Positions 17,962 through 26,728 of a stretch of DNA of 64,000 bases are shown piece after piece. The first letter of the stretch is position 1; each line of letters opens with the position of its first letter. The DNA is from Aminipila sp032051575 (GTDB lineage Bacteria; Bacillota; Clostridia; Peptostreptococcales; Anaerovoracaceae). The notes beneath the pieces are model-generated. The model did no database searches, had not been told where the DNA came from, and was given only the letters and a program-made list of their open reading frames with translations. Both the position numbers and the translations under genes were made by a program. The stretch spans positions 372,001 through 436,000 of the forward strand of contig NZ_DAMBYD010000001.1 of NCBI RefSeq assembly GCF_032051575.1. Direction: 5' to 3'.

Positions 17962-18393
17962 TTGGACAGTTTTACAGCAACGAACAAAATTTTAGAAAAT
18001 TTAAAGATGAAATACAGATATATAGACAACATTATGAACTTGACAAAGGACATGGAAAGAGCTATGATGGCAAATGATTCTATATCTTTTGGGTCTACCC
18101 TTGATATGAGGGGAGATGTTATGATTCTAGTGGATAAACTAGATGAGGAAAACAGGGAAATTGTCAGTCGTTTACCCGGGGCTCTTAAAGAACGTATTTC
18201 AGCGATTGTAATGCCTAAACGAGAAGCAGCGGGAGAATCTGTTACATTAGACAATCCACTTGAGACTAATATTTATGATACAAACAAAAGAATTGCGGCA
18301 CTATTATCAAAGATTATAAAGCTGGATAGTGACATAAACCAAAAGATAAAAGGGCAGAAACAACCTCCCAGATTAAGTAATATGAGAGGATAA
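17962..18393 (+). CDS. Small helical flagellar protein, FliT/FlgN-like position
   Basis: 143 residues from TTG 17962, which has GGAGG 9 nt upstream. The sequence is mostly charged helices (MKYRYIDNIMNLTKDMERAM, KLDEENREIVSRL, NKRIAALLSKIIKLD) without enzyme motifs. By place after fliD-fliS it corresponds to fliT, the FliD-binding export chaperone, but sequence similarity is too weak for me to be sure. An alternative is a FlgN-type chaperone. Confidence 0.65.
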   Translation: MDSFTATNKILENLKMKYRYIDNIMNLTKDMERAMMANDSISFGSTLDMRGDVMILVDKLDEENREIVSRLPGALKERISAIVMPKREAAGESVTLDNPLETNIYDTNKRIAALLSKIIKLDSDINQKIKGQKQPPRLSNMRG

Positions 18394-18421
18394 ATAAAAT
18401 CATAAATACCAAGGAGAGAAC

Positions 18422-18994
18422 ATGGAAAGTTTAAAGCAGAAAATATTAGCTGAAGGTCAAGTTTTAGGAGAAGATATTGTAAAGGTTGACGGATTTTTAA
18501 ATCACCAGATTGACGTAAAGTTTATGGAACAGATTGGAAAAGAGTTTAGAGCCCGTTTTAATGATGTTAAAGTAGATCGAATTCTGACTGTTGAATCCAG
18601 TGGTATTTCTATTGCTTGTGAAGCTTCTAAATATTTTGAGTATATTCCTGTAGTGTTTGCTAAAAAAGTAGCGCCAAATACCATGGCGGAAGGATGCTAT
18701 AGTGCTGAAGCTAAGTCTTTTACAAAAGGAACTGTCTCGAATCTCAGAGTTGCGAAGAGATTTTTACAACCGGGTGAAAAAGTTCTTATCGTCGATGATT
18801 TCTTAGCTTCCGGGGAAGCTTCCATTGCACTTGCCAAGATGGTTAGAAAAGCAGGAGCAGAAGTGGTAGGCGTAGGTGCAGTGATAGAAAAAGAATTTCA
18901 GGGAGGCAGTGCTAAGCTTCGTGAAATGGGATGCAGAGTAGAGTCTCTTGTTGTTATAAAGAAATTTGAGAACGGCAAGATTGTATTTTCATAG
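18422..18994 (+). CDS. xpt: Xanthine phosphoribosyltransferase
   Basis: 190 residues, normal length. The PRPP-binding loop is VLIVDDFLASGEA (about residues 121-133) and the family features VESSGISIACEAS and VPVVFAKK-like segments are present. It converts xanthine plus PRPP to XMP in purine salvage. SD GGAGAG before the ATG. There is only a 28-bp gap to the preceding flagellar gene, so there is no room for the purine riboswitch often found before xpt; it is read through from the fliD operon or from an internal promoter. Confidence 0.93.
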   Translation: MESLKQKILAEGQVLGEDIVKVDGFLNHQIDVKFMEQIGKEFRARFNDVKVDRILTVESSGISIACEASKYFEYIPVVFAKKVAPNTMAEGCYSAEAKSFTKGTVSNLRVAKRFLQPGEKVLIVDDFLASGEASIALAKMVRKAGAEVVGVGAVIEKEFQGGSAKLREMGCRVESLVVIKKFENGKIVFS

Positions 18995-19044
18995 TGATGT
19001 TTACATCGTGATGCTGCATCACGAATTATAATACAAAAATAAAG

Positions 19045-19083
19045 GATTAAAGTTCACACCAATGCGAACTTTAATCTTTTTTT
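19045..19083 (+). terminator. Terminator after xpt
   Basis: Arms 19045-19055 (GATTAAAGTTC) and 19066-19076 (GAACTTTAATC) are perfectly complementary and are followed by seven T. Confidence 0.93.
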
Positions 19084-19117
19084 GTTATTTTCTTTACGTA
19101 AATTTGTAAGAAATGAC

Positions 19118-19146
19118 TTTACTATGATAATTTTGGTTATTATAAT
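19118..19146 (+). promoter_or_regulatory. Candidate promoter for the nucleoside importer genes
   Basis: TTTACT (19118-19123), 17-nt spacer, TATAAT (19141-19146), placed 54 bp before the BMP lipoprotein gene and just after a terminator. The -10 is perfect and the -35 weak. Confidence 0.5.
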
Positions 19147-19200
19147 GATAATACAAATCCAAATTGAATATTAAATTGAATATGAAGAAGGAGAAGAAAG

Positions 19201-20313
19201 ATGAAAAAGTTTTTAGCTATTTTATTGGCATTAGTTTTGGCATTCAGCTTTGCTGCATGTGGCGGATCAGATACTTCAGAAGATAAGGCTGCAGATGACG
19301 TGTTAAAAGTAGGGTTTATCTACATTGGAAGTATTAATGATGGCGGATATACTCAGGCACAGCATGAAGGTACGGTTGCTATGGAAAAGTACTTTAAAGG
19401 TAAGGTAAAAGCTGTTTATCAGGAAAATGTAAGTGATCAAGATAAATCAGCTGTTGTGACTGCTGCTACAAACCTTATTGATCAGGGTTGTAAAGTAATT
19501 GTTGGGACAAGCTATGGCTTCATGGATGGACTTGATGAATTAGCTAATTCAGATGACTATAAAGATATTAAATTCCTTCACTTCTCAGGAAATAAAATGA
19601 ATGATACTAACTTTGGGAACTACTTTGGCGCTACTGAACAGCCTAGATATTTAACAGGTATCATTGCAGGCATGATGACAAAGTCAAATAAACTTGGTTA
19701 TGTTGCAGCTTATCCTTATACAGAAGTACAGATTGGGATAAATGCATTTACACTGGGTGCACAGTCTGTTAACAAAGATGTAGAAGTAAAAGTTGTTTAC
19801 ATTAACAGTTGGTATGACCCTGAAAAGGAAAGAAGTGCTGCAGATGAATTGTTAGCTCAGGGCTGTGATATTATTACACAGCACAGCGATACTACAGGAC
19901 CTCAGGTCGCTGCTGCAGAAGCTGGTAAGTATGCTATTGGTTACAATCTGGACAATAGCAAGGTAGAAGCAGTAAAGGCTTCTTACTTGACATCACCTAC
20001 ATGGCATCATGAAAAGTTCCTAATTCCTACCATTGAGAAGATTATGGCTGGAACTTGGACTCCTGAATCATACTACGGTACCATGGCAGATGGTTATGTT
20101 GACATTGCACCTATGACGGATTTAGTGCCTGCAGATGTACAGGCTAAGGTCGAAGACGTTAAGGCTAAGATGATATCTGGAGAGTTCAGTCCATTCTCTG
20201 GAGAAATTTATTACAATGACGGAAAAGTACTTTGCGAAAAGGGACAGACTCTTGATAGAGCTGCAATTTGGAGCATTAACGGACTAGTAAAAGGTGCAAC
20301 TGGAACAAAATAA
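19201..20313 (+). CDS. BMP-family (PnrA-like) nucleoside-binding lipoprotein
   Basis: 370 residues. Lipoprotein signal peptide with lipobox FAAC, Cys20 as the lipidated residue. The mature part is a BMP/PnrA periplasmic-binding-like fold: VGFIYIGSINDGGYTQAQ start, VIVGTSYGFMDG, and GCDIITQHSDTTGPQ. Such proteins bind purine nucleosides (related ones bind autoinducers) and feed the ABC importer encoded just downstream. A hairpin with weak T-run separates it from the ATPase gene, which could set higher expression of the binding protein. Confidence 0.93.
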   Translation: MKKFLAILLALVLAFSFAACGGSDTSEDKAADDVLKVGFIYIGSINDGGYTQAQHEGTVAMEKYFKGKVKAVYQENVSDQDKSAVVTAATNLIDQGCKVIVGTSYGFMDGLDELANSDDYKDIKFLHFSGNKMNDTNFGNYFGATEQPRYLTGIIAGMMTKSNKLGYVAAYPYTEVQIGINAFTLGAQSVNKDVEVKVVYINSWYDPEKERSAADELLAQGCDIITQHSDTTGPQVAAAEAGKYAIGYNLDNSKVEAVKASYLTSPTWHHEKFLIPTIEKIMAGTWTPESYYGTMADGYVDIAPMTDLVPADVQAKVEDVKAKMISGEFSPFSGEIYYNDGKVLCEKGQTLDRAAIWSINGLVKGATGTK

Positions 20314-20361
20314 TAATCAGCATTTTCACCTTTTGAATTAGAATCATAAATTACTATTAGA

Positions 20362-20396
20362 TGGGTATGTCATAATCGACATACCCACTTTATTTT
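20362..20396 (+). terminator. Hairpin between binding-protein and ATPase genes
   Basis: Perfect 10-bp arms TGGGTATGTC (20362-20371) and GACATACCCA (20378-20387), followed by CTTTATTTTCT. It may be a partial terminator or a processing/stability element that lets the binding protein be made in excess. Confidence 0.65.
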
Positions 20397-20468
20397 CTAC
20401 AAATTACATGCTATACTAAAGGGTATTGGTTATCCCAATTATAATAAAATACAGTAGCGGAGGAATTC

Positions 20469-22010
20469 ATGAGCGAAAAGCGAGTAGCTATACAAATGAA
20501 TAATATTACAAAGACTTTTGGCGCACTGAAGGCGAATGAAGATGTCAACCTGACTGTTTATGAAGGTGAGGTTCATGCGCTTCTAGGTGAAAACGGTGCA
20601 GGAAAGAGTACTCTTATGAATATGCTGTCAGGTATTTATACTCCTGACGGAGGAACCATTCATATTTATGGCGAGGAAGTTCATTTTGCTTCCCCTAAGG
20701 ATTCTATAAATATGGGGATTGGCATGATTCATCAGCATTTTAAACTGATCGATATTTTGTCAGCAAAAGATAATGTTGTTCTTGGACAAGGAAAGGGCTT
20801 TTTCAGTAAGGGCAAAGCCATGTCTAAAAAAGTAAAAGAAATTTCAGACCAGTATGGATTAGACATTAACACGGATAAGAAGGTTTATGATATGTCTGTT
20901 GGAGAAAAACAGACTTTAGAAATTATAAAGGTATTGTTTAGAGGGGCTAAAATTCTTATTTTGGATGAACCTACAGCGGTTTTGACCCCGCAGGAAATAG
21001 AAAAACTATTTCATATTATTAGAAACATGAAGGCACAGGGCTGTGCTGTTGTAATCATAACTCATAAGCTAAATGAAGTTATGGAAATCAGTGACAGAAT
21101 TACGGTATTAAGAAAGGGACGTTCTATCGAAACTGTAAATACCAATGATGTTGAAGTTTCAAACTTGATTGAAATGATGGTTGGAAAGAAAATGGATCTT
21201 TCATTGGAGAGAGAAACCATAAAAGATAAGAGGCTATTGCTTGAACTTGAAAATGTTACTGTATTAGACAGGGAGAAGAAACCCGCTTTAGCGGATGCAA
21301 CCTTTAGTTTATATGGTGGAGAAATTTTAGGCGTTGCAGGCGTTGCAGGAAGTGGACAAAAAGAACTCTGTGAAGCAATTGCAGGACTTGACCCCACTGA
21401 AAAAGGGAGGATTTTATTTGAAGGAGAAAGCCTTACTGGTAAAACCCCTAAGGATATTATTAAACTTGGTATAAGTATGGGATTTATACCAGAAGATAGA
21501 TTAGGTATGGGACTGGTAGGAAGTATGGATATTGTTCATAATCTGATTTTAAAGGACTATCAGAACACGCCTGGTGTGCTTTTGAAAAAGGGTCCATGTG
21601 TAGAGAAAGCTAAACAAATTGTCGAAGAGCTAGATATTCAGACAACTAGTATATATGCTCCTGTAAAGAAGATGTCCGGAGGAAATATACAAAAAGTACT
21701 ATTAGGAAGAGAAATTGATTTAAACCCAAAAGTATTGATTACTGCATATCCTGTAAGAGGATTAGATATTGGTGCATCATATAAGATATATGATCTGTTA
21801 AATGACCAGAAGAAAAATGGGGTAGGCGTATTATTTATTGGCGAAGATTTAGACGTTCTGCTTGAACTCTGTGACAGAATTATGGTTATGTGCGGGGGTA
21901 AAATAACAGGTATAGTAAACGCGGATCAGGTAACCAAAGAGGAAATTGGACTGCTTATGACAGGAACATTATTGGAAGAAGAGGAGGTTGGATATAATGA
22001 GCTTGCTTAA
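20469..22010 (+). CDS. Nucleoside ABC transporter ATP-binding protein (two ATPase domains)
   Basis: 513 residues with two fused nucleotide-binding domains. Domain 1 has Walker A GENGAGKSTL, a signature MSVGEKQ and Walker B ILILDEPTAVLTP. Domain 2 has GVAGSGQKELC at the Walker A place, signature MSGGNIQK and a degenerate Walker B (LITAYPVRGLD). Asymmetric sites of this kind are usual in sugar/nucleoside (RbsA, YufO/NupO) ATPases. It powers import together with the two permeases downstream. SD AGCGGAGGAATTC. Confidence 0.93.
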   Translation: MSEKRVAIQMNNITKTFGALKANEDVNLTVYEGEVHALLGENGAGKSTLMNMLSGIYTPDGGTIHIYGEEVHFASPKDSINMGIGMIHQHFKLIDILSAKDNVVLGQGKGFFSKGKAMSKKVKEISDQYGLDINTDKKVYDMSVGEKQTLEIIKVLFRGAKILILDEPTAVLTPQEIEKLFHIIRNMKAQGCAVVIITHKLNEVMEISDRITVLRKGRSIETVNTNDVEVSNLIEMMVGKKMDLSLERETIKDKRLLLELENVTVLDREKKPALADATFSLYGGEILGVAGVAGSGQKELCEAIAGLDPTEKGRILFEGESLTGKTPKDIIKLGISMGFIPEDRLGMGLVGSMDIVHNLILKDYQNTPGVLLKKGPCVEKAKQIVEELDIQTTSIYAPVKKMSGGNIQKVLLGREIDLNPKVLITAYPVRGLDIGASYKIYDLLNDQKKNGVGVLFIGEDLDVLLELCDRIMVMCGGKITGIVNADQVTKEEIGLLMTGTLLEEEEVGYNELA

Positions 22011-23082
22011 AATAACGAAAAGAGACAACCTTAATAAAAAACAGGAACTTATAATTAGAGTACTTGCTATAGTTCTTTCCATAGTTTGTGCTGGCTTGAT
22101 TTTGGTGATTTTTGGACTAAACCCTCTTAATGTATTCAAAGCTATTATTGATGGATCTATAGGTACTGACCTTAGAATAAAGCAGACTATAATTAAAGCT
22201 ATTCCGCTCATTATAACTTCATTAGGTATTTTAGTTGCATTTAAAATGAAGTTCTGGAATATTGGAGGAGAAGGGCAAATTGTAATGGGTGCTATGGCCG
22301 CCACCTTTGTTGCTCTTAATTTTGGAGATTTGCCTAAACCAGTAATGCTATTGTTAATGGCAGTCAGTGCTATGATTGTTGGCGGTTTTTGGGCCTTTAT
22401 CCCAGCGATATTTAAAGCAAAAATGGGGACGAATGAAACTATATTTACATTAATGATGAATTATATAGGGATCAAATTTGTTACTTATCTTCAGTATGGA
22501 CCTTGGATGGATCCAAATGCTAATGGATTCCCCAGAGTAGCACCTTTCTCGGAAAATGCTATTTTACCATCCGTACTAGGTGTCCATGCAGGATGGATTA
22601 TTGCCATCCTATGTACAGCCCTTATTTTCTTTCTTATGAAATACACAAAATTAGGATATGAAATAACTGTTGTAGGGGAAAGTTTTGAAACTGCCAGATA
22701 TGCAGGAATGAATATAAATAAAATAATTATTGTTGCTATGATGATTTCAGGGGGGCTTTGTGGCCTGGTGGGTATGATTCAGGCTTCAGCTATTGAAAAA
22801 ACTCTTGTGGCTGGTATTTCAGGGGGGTATGGATTTACTGCTATTATTACTGCATGGCTGGCAAGATTAAATGCAGTTGCTACTTTATTTGTCTGTCTGG
22901 TATTTGCTATGCTTATTCAGGGTGGTGCTTATATTCAGTTAGCTATGAATGTTCCAAGTTCCGTTGCCAGTGTAGTTCAGGGAACTATTTTATTCTTTGT
23001 ACTTGGAAGTGAATTCTTTCTTCAGTATAGAGTTGGTTTTACTCATAAACTGGGTAGACGAGCTGAAAAGGAGGTGGCATAA
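21997..23082 (+). CDS. Nucleoside ABC transporter permease (NupP type)
   Basis: 361 residues from ATG 21997, chosen because GAGGAGG ends at 21987, 9 nt upstream; the in-frame TTG at 21988 abuts the SD. Overlaps the ATPase gene by 14 bp. About ten hydrophobic segments; includes the branched-chain/nucleoside permease block FKMKFWNIGGEGQIVMGAMAA-like region and GESFETARYAGMNINK. First of two permeases forming the channel for purine nucleosides. Confidence 0.9.
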   Translation: MSLLKITKRDNLNKKQELIIRVLAIVLSIVCAGLILVIFGLNPLNVFKAIIDGSIGTDLRIKQTIIKAIPLIITSLGILVAFKMKFWNIGGEGQIVMGAMAATFVALNFGDLPKPVMLLLMAVSAMIVGGFWAFIPAIFKAKMGTNETIFTLMMNYIGIKFVTYLQYGPWMDPNANGFPRVAPFSENAILPSVLGVHAGWIIAILCTALIFFLMKYTKLGYEITVVGESFETARYAGMNINKIIIVAMMISGGLCGLVGMIQASAIEKTLVAGISGGYGFTAIITAWLARLNAVATLFVCLVFAMLIQGGAYIQLAMNVPSSVASVVQGTILFFVLGSEFFLQYRVGFTHKLGRRAEKEVA

Positions 23083-23084
23083 TA

Positions 23085-24011
23085 ATGGAAGCTTTCTTAG
23101 CAGCATGTGTAGTTGCGGGGACTCCGCTAGTGTTTGCCACTGTAGGTGAACTAATAACCGAAAAATCGGGAAGTTTGAACTTAGGGGTGGAAGGTATGAT
23201 GCTGATGGGAGCCGTTATGGGCTTTGTTGCAGCATATAATACCGGAAATCCAGTACTGGCAATTTTGTGTGCAGCGCTTGCAGGTGCAGGAGGTGCATTC
23301 ATATTTGCAATTATTACAGTTACACTGAGGGCAAATCAAACTGTTACGGGATTAACCTTAACTATTTTTGGAACTGGATTTGCCAGTTTTGTGGGACAGC
23401 CTATGATAGGATTTTCACTACCAGGATCAGTAAGCTCATTTTTCACTAAAACACCAATACCTGTTTTGGCGGATATCCCGGTATTAGGGCCGATATTCTT
23501 TAAGCAGGACTTATTTGTATATTTTGCGTATATCATTGTAATTTTTTTCTGCGTGTATATGTATAAAACTCGTTTGGGGTTAAACATGAGAGCTGTTGGA
23601 GAGAATGCAGCAGCAGCAGATGCATCAGGGATTAATGTGACCTTATATAAATATGTACACATTATAGTAGGGGGATCCCTTTGCGGACTTGGAGGTGCCT
23701 ATCTGTCATTGATTCGTGTACCTATTTGGCAGTCTGATGTAGTTACAGGAAGAGGCTGGATAGCAGTAGCCCTAGTAATATTTGCATCATGGAATCCCAT
23801 CAAAGCTTTAATTGGTGCAATATTCTTTGGAGGATTAAGTATATTGGGTCTTAGGCTTCAGGCGATGGGTTTTACAATCTCACAGTACCTTGTAGATATG
23901 ATTCCTTATTTGGCAACGGTAATCATTGTTATTATCAGTTCACATAAGAAAAAGAAGGAAAATCAGCCTCCAGCTGATTTAGGAAACAACTATTTCAGAG
24001 AAGAACGTTAA
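23085..24011 (+). CDS. Nucleoside ABC transporter permease (NupQ type)
   Basis: 308 residues, about eight hydrophobic segments. Family motif EKSGSLNLGVEGMMLMGA near the N-terminus and AVGENAAAADASGINV in the middle. It starts 2 bp after the other permease with SD AAGGAGGT, so translation is coupled. The four-gene set (binding protein, ATPase, two permeases) is a complete BMP-type importer. The charged Lys-rich tail faces the cytoplasm. Confidence 0.92.
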   Translation: MEAFLAACVVAGTPLVFATVGELITEKSGSLNLGVEGMMLMGAVMGFVAAYNTGNPVLAILCAALAGAGGAFIFAIITVTLRANQTVTGLTLTIFGTGFASFVGQPMIGFSLPGSVSSFFTKTPIPVLADIPVLGPIFFKQDLFVYFAYIIVIFFCVYMYKTRLGLNMRAVGENAAAADASGINVTLYKYVHIIVGGSLCGLGGAYLSLIRVPIWQSDVVTGRGWIAVALVIFASWNPIKALIGAIFFGGLSILGLRLQAMGFTISQYLVDMIPYLATVIIVIISSHKKKKENQPPADLGNNYFREER

Positions 24012-24046
24012 AAAATGAATAATTTAGTGGCAATAAGAAAATAATG

Positions 24047-24113
24047 AGCGAGGTGCGTTAATATTTTATGAACTTGTTTCATAAAAATATATTAACAAGC
24101 CTCGCTTTATTAG
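24047..24113 (+). terminator. Long hairpin terminator after the importer operon
   Basis: AGCGAGG (24047-24053) pairs with CCTCGCT (24100-24106), and inside it a long A/T-rich stem (24058-24072 with 24077-24095) extends the hairpin; TTTATT follows. Confidence 0.8.
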
Positions 24114-24195
24114 GGGTTGTTTTAAGTTGAGATTATAGATATAATTAAAAATATACGCAATTGTATATGGGGATAAAAATTAGGGGATTTAGAAT

Positions 24196-24867
24196 ATGAA
24201 AATTTTGATTAAAACACTTTTTATTGCATTAGCAGTAACTATACCGGCGACGTCATTTTGCTTAGGTGCGAATATCGTTACCAGAATGCCTGATGTTTAT
24301 CAATACGAATTTAAGGCAACCGAGGCATTAAAGAATGTTGAATTAAGCAAGAATGATGATGAAATGGGGGAGTTTATTTCAGACTTTATGTTTGGCAAAC
24401 AGGCTCAATTTCAATTATTAATAGAGGATGAAGACAAACCGCAGTCAATTTTTACTGAAAACGAAATGTCGGCTATGGCAAATGCCAGAAAGTATATGAA
24501 TATAGTAGCTGCTTTAGGGTTTGTGGCGTGTGTTCTTATGGTGGTATCTTTTATAATGCTTAAAAAGTATGAGTTTAACAGAGAGATACGTAAACAATAT
24601 AAATTAGGTGCTATTATTTATGTCTGCTTGATAGTGGGTTATCTGGTGGGGTTCTATGTGGCCGCTAAAACAGGGCATTCCTTGCTTGATATGTTGGCGT
24701 ATGTGCCTGATGAGGAAGATTTGCTGCCACAAATCATGACAGAAGGATTGCAAGTACGGTTATATTACTCTACGGCGGTAGTTTCTACAATTATCATGGC
24801 TATAATGGGTTACGCAATGTTTAAAATAACTGAGCCGAAAAAAATATTTTCCAGAAGCTATTATTAG
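24196..24867 (+). CDS. Membrane protein of unknown function, four predicted helices
   Basis: 223 residues. Hydrophobic segments near residues 2-25, 92-117, 130-152 and 190-210; the first may be a signal anchor. Between helices 1 and 2 lies an acidic outside or inside loop (KNDDEMGEF, IEDEDKPQS). I do not recognise a family. It starts at ATG 24196 behind AGGGG, after a terminator, and ends 30 bp before a DJ-1-family gene, so the two may be co-transcribed. Nothing shows its role. Confidence 0.7.
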   Translation: MKILIKTLFIALAVTIPATSFCLGANIVTRMPDVYQYEFKATEALKNVELSKNDDEMGEFISDFMFGKQAQFQLLIEDEDKPQSIFTENEMSAMANARKYMNIVAALGFVACVLMVVSFIMLKKYEFNREIRKQYKLGAIIYVCLIVGYLVGFYVAAKTGHSLLDMLAYVPDEEDLLPQIMTEGLQVRLYYSTAVVSTIIMAIMGYAMFKITEPKKIFSRSYY

Positions 24868-24897
24868 TTGGGTAGGGCTGTAACAGAGAGGAGAGTT

Positions 24898-25449
24898 ATG
24901 GTATATGTGCATTTGGCAGAGGGCTTTGAGGAAATTGAGGCTCTTGCATGCGTAGATATAATGCGGAGAGCTGATATTGAAACGAAAACGGTAAGTATTA
25001 CAGGTCAAAAACTTGTAAAAAGCGTTAGAGGTGTAGTTATAGCAGCGGATGTTTTATATGAAGAGGCTGATTATAAATCATGCCATATGATCGTTCTTCC
25101 AGGAGGGATGCCTGGAGCTAAAAATCTTGGCGAGCATAAAGGACTGCTTAGCAATATTCAAGAATTCGCCCAAAATAATAAGTGGGTTGCTGCTATTTGT
25201 GCAGCTCCGATGATTTTAGGGCATGAAGGTCTGCTGAAAGGCAGAAAGGCCACTATTTTTCCAGGAATGGAGGAGCATTTGGTAGGGGCAGAAGCAGTTC
25301 CGAACAGAGTTGTTATAGATGGGAACCTTATCACTTCAAAAGGGCCGGGCACAGCCATGGAATTTACTCTTGCAATAGTGGGTGTGATAAAAGGGCAGGA
25401 AACTGCTGAAAAATTAAAGAAAGATTTGGTAATGTTTAATGGACAATAA
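24898..25449 (+). CDS. DJ-1/PfpI family protein
   Basis: 183 residues from ATG 24898 (SD GAGAGGAG); an upstream in-frame TTG at 24868 has no SD. The DJ-1 nucleophile elbow is AAICAAPMILG with the conserved Cys, the Glu is in LAEGFEEIEA, and VLPGGMPGAKNLGE matches the family. Members are glyoxalase/deglycase-like, protease-like or chaperone proteins; the exact activity cannot be read. The last codons overlap the PHP gene by 11 bp. Confidence 0.9.
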   Translation: MVYVHLAEGFEEIEALACVDIMRRADIETKTVSITGQKLVKSVRGVVIAADVLYEEADYKSCHMIVLPGGMPGAKNLGEHKGLLSNIQEFAQNNKWVAAICAAPMILGHEGLLKGRKATIFPGMEEHLVGAEAVPNRVVIDGNLITSKGPGTAMEFTLAIVGVIKGQETAEKLKKDLVMFNGQ

Positions 25450-26257
25450 AGTAGATTATCATTTACACACATATTACTCGGATGGCTCAATGTCTCCGAC
25501 TGATATTGTGAAAAGAGCTAAGGATTTAGAATACACAGAGATTGCTATAACAGATCATGAAGGAATTGACGGCGTTAAAGAAGCACAAATTGCTGGAAAA
25601 GCACTTGATATTCATGTTATTTCGGGGATTGAATTTTCTACAGCCTACAAAGATCAGGAATCTGGAGAAGCGGTCAATTTGCATATCCTTGGATATCGTA
25701 TAGATATAAAGAACAAAGCATTAAATGCGGAACTGCAAGAAATAAGAGAAAAACGTAAAAATAGAAACGATAAGCTTCTAACCGTGCTAAAGGATATGGG
25801 GTTTGAGTTAGCTAAGGAAGATTTGTACTTTGAAGAGGATCAAGATTACATTGGCAAACCTGTTATTGCAAGAGCTATGCTGAAGCGTGGTTATATCAAG
25901 GATGCAAAAGAGGCTTTTGAACCAGGAAAGTTTTTGGAATCACCAGAGGCAAAAGCTGTGAAAAAGGACAAAATTTCAGTGGAAAGGGCAATCGAGCTTA
26001 TTAGAGGGGCTGGTGGTACAGCTGTGCTGGCACATCCAATGAAAATAAAAAAGCTGGGAGAACGTGATACAGAGGAATTTTATGGAAAGCTGGATTTATT
26101 GGTGAGAAAGCTTAAGGTGATAGGGCTAAAAGGTATGGAGTGTTTTCATACTGATCATACACAAGAAGAAAGCTTAAAGCTGGTTGAACTTGCAGAAAAA
26201 TATCATTTACACATAACGGAAGGGTCGGATTATCATGGTCCGGAATTTGAAAAATAG
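25439..26257 (+). CDS. PHP-domain phosphoesterase, RNase AM/TrpH type
   Basis: 272 residues. PHP motif 1 YHLHTYYSDGS at the N-terminus, motif 2 ITDHEGIDG, later AVLAHP and the C-terminal GSDYHGP: all metal-binding His/Asp positions of the family are visible. Such proteins hydrolyse 3',5'-nucleoside bisphosphates or RNA 5' ends. Translationally coupled to the DJ-1 gene by overlap. The TAG stop lies inside the terminator hairpin that follows. Confidence 0.9.
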   Translation: MDNKVDYHLHTYYSDGSMSPTDIVKRAKDLEYTEIAITDHEGIDGVKEAQIAGKALDIHVISGIEFSTAYKDQESGEAVNLHILGYRIDIKNKALNAELQEIREKRKNRNDKLLTVLKDMGFELAKEDLYFEEDQDYIGKPVIARAMLKRGYIKDAKEAFEPGKFLESPEAKAVKKDKISVERAIELIRGAGGTAVLAHPMKIKKLGERDTEEFYGKLDLLVRKLKVIGLKGMECFHTDHTQEESLKLVELAEKYHLHITEGSDYHGPEFEK

Positions 26258-26282
26258 ACGGATATCCCCGTCTTATTTTTTT
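26256..26282 (+). terminator. Terminator overlapping the PHP gene stop codon
   Basis: AGACGG (26256-26261) pairs with CCGTCT (26268-26273), followed by TATTTTTTT. Short stem but good T-run. Confidence 0.75.
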
Positions 26283-26291
26283 AAAAGTAGG

Positions 26292-26340
26292 TTGACATAT
26301 TTTTACATATAATATAAAATATAGAAAAGTAAAAATATGT
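26292..26340 (+). promoter_or_regulatory. Promoter with a 12-bp inverted repeat before the PC4-like gene
   Basis: TTGACA (26292-26297), 17-nt spacer and TAAAAT (26315-26320). A perfect 12-bp inverted repeat, ACATATTTTTAC (26295-26306) and GTAAAAATATGT (26329-26340), spans from the -35 to the expected transcript start, as an operator would. Confidence 0.6.
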
Positions 26341-26361
26341 AAATCAGAGAGGAGATTAATG

Positions 26362-26631
26362 ATGACTGTAAATGAAAAGAAAAATGAGGAGGTTACTTTC
26401 GAAATTATAGAACACATAGGGGTGATTGCAAAGTATACTAATCATTGGACGAAAGAACTGAACAAAATTTCATGGAATGGAAGTAACCCGAAGTTTGACA
26501 TACGTGATTGGGATGAGCATCATGAACATATGTCCCGGGGAATTACTTTACATGATGATGAGATGCAGATTGTGTATGAATTGTTAAAGAATAACTTTCT
26601 AAAACCTTTATTAGAAGAGCAAGCAGTTTAG
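26362..26631 (+). CDS. PC4/YdbC-family single-stranded nucleic-acid-binding protein
   Basis: 89 residues from ATG 26362 (GGAG 7 nt upstream); ATG 26359 adds one Met. The pattern WTKELNKISWNG, PKFDIRDW and GITLHDDEM matches bacterial YdbC proteins related to the eukaryotic coactivator PC4, which bind single-stranded DNA as dimers. Its cellular job is not settled. The promoter region carries a 12-bp inverted repeat, which could mean autoregulation. Confidence 0.85.
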   Translation: MTVNEKKNEEVTFEIIEHIGVIAKYTNHWTKELNKISWNGSNPKFDIRDWDEHHEHMSRGITLHDDEMQIVYELLKNNFLKPLLEEQAV

Positions 26632-26668
26632 AACGTTATTGGAGTTTAATGCATATAGTATAGAAAAG

Positions 26669-26697
26669 AAAATCACAAATCTTAGTTTGTAGATTTT
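26669..26697 (+). repeat. Bulged-A hairpin element, copy 1
   Basis: AAAATC, then ACAAAT, a short loop, TTTGT, an unpaired A, and GATTTT. The same stem with the same unpaired A is found at 47191, 47267 and 47364. It lies between the PC4-like gene and the small Cys-rich gene. Confidence 0.6.
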
Positions 26698-26728
26698 ATT
26701 GTTAATGCATTATGAAGGAGGTACAAAA

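Noticed and set aside
17697..18254. 185-residue reverse frame opposite fliS and the FliT-like gene
   Set aside because: It lies fully opposite two genes in a consistent operon, with no SD or family motif.
18394..18421. Purine riboswitch before xpt
   Set aside because: Only 28 bp separate xpt from the preceding gene; no aptamer core could fit and none was seen within the end of that gene.
20389..20417. Separate promoter for the nucleoside ABC ATPase gene
   Set aside because: TATACT is present at 20412-20417, but the -35 (TTTATT) matches only half the consensus, so it was not listed.
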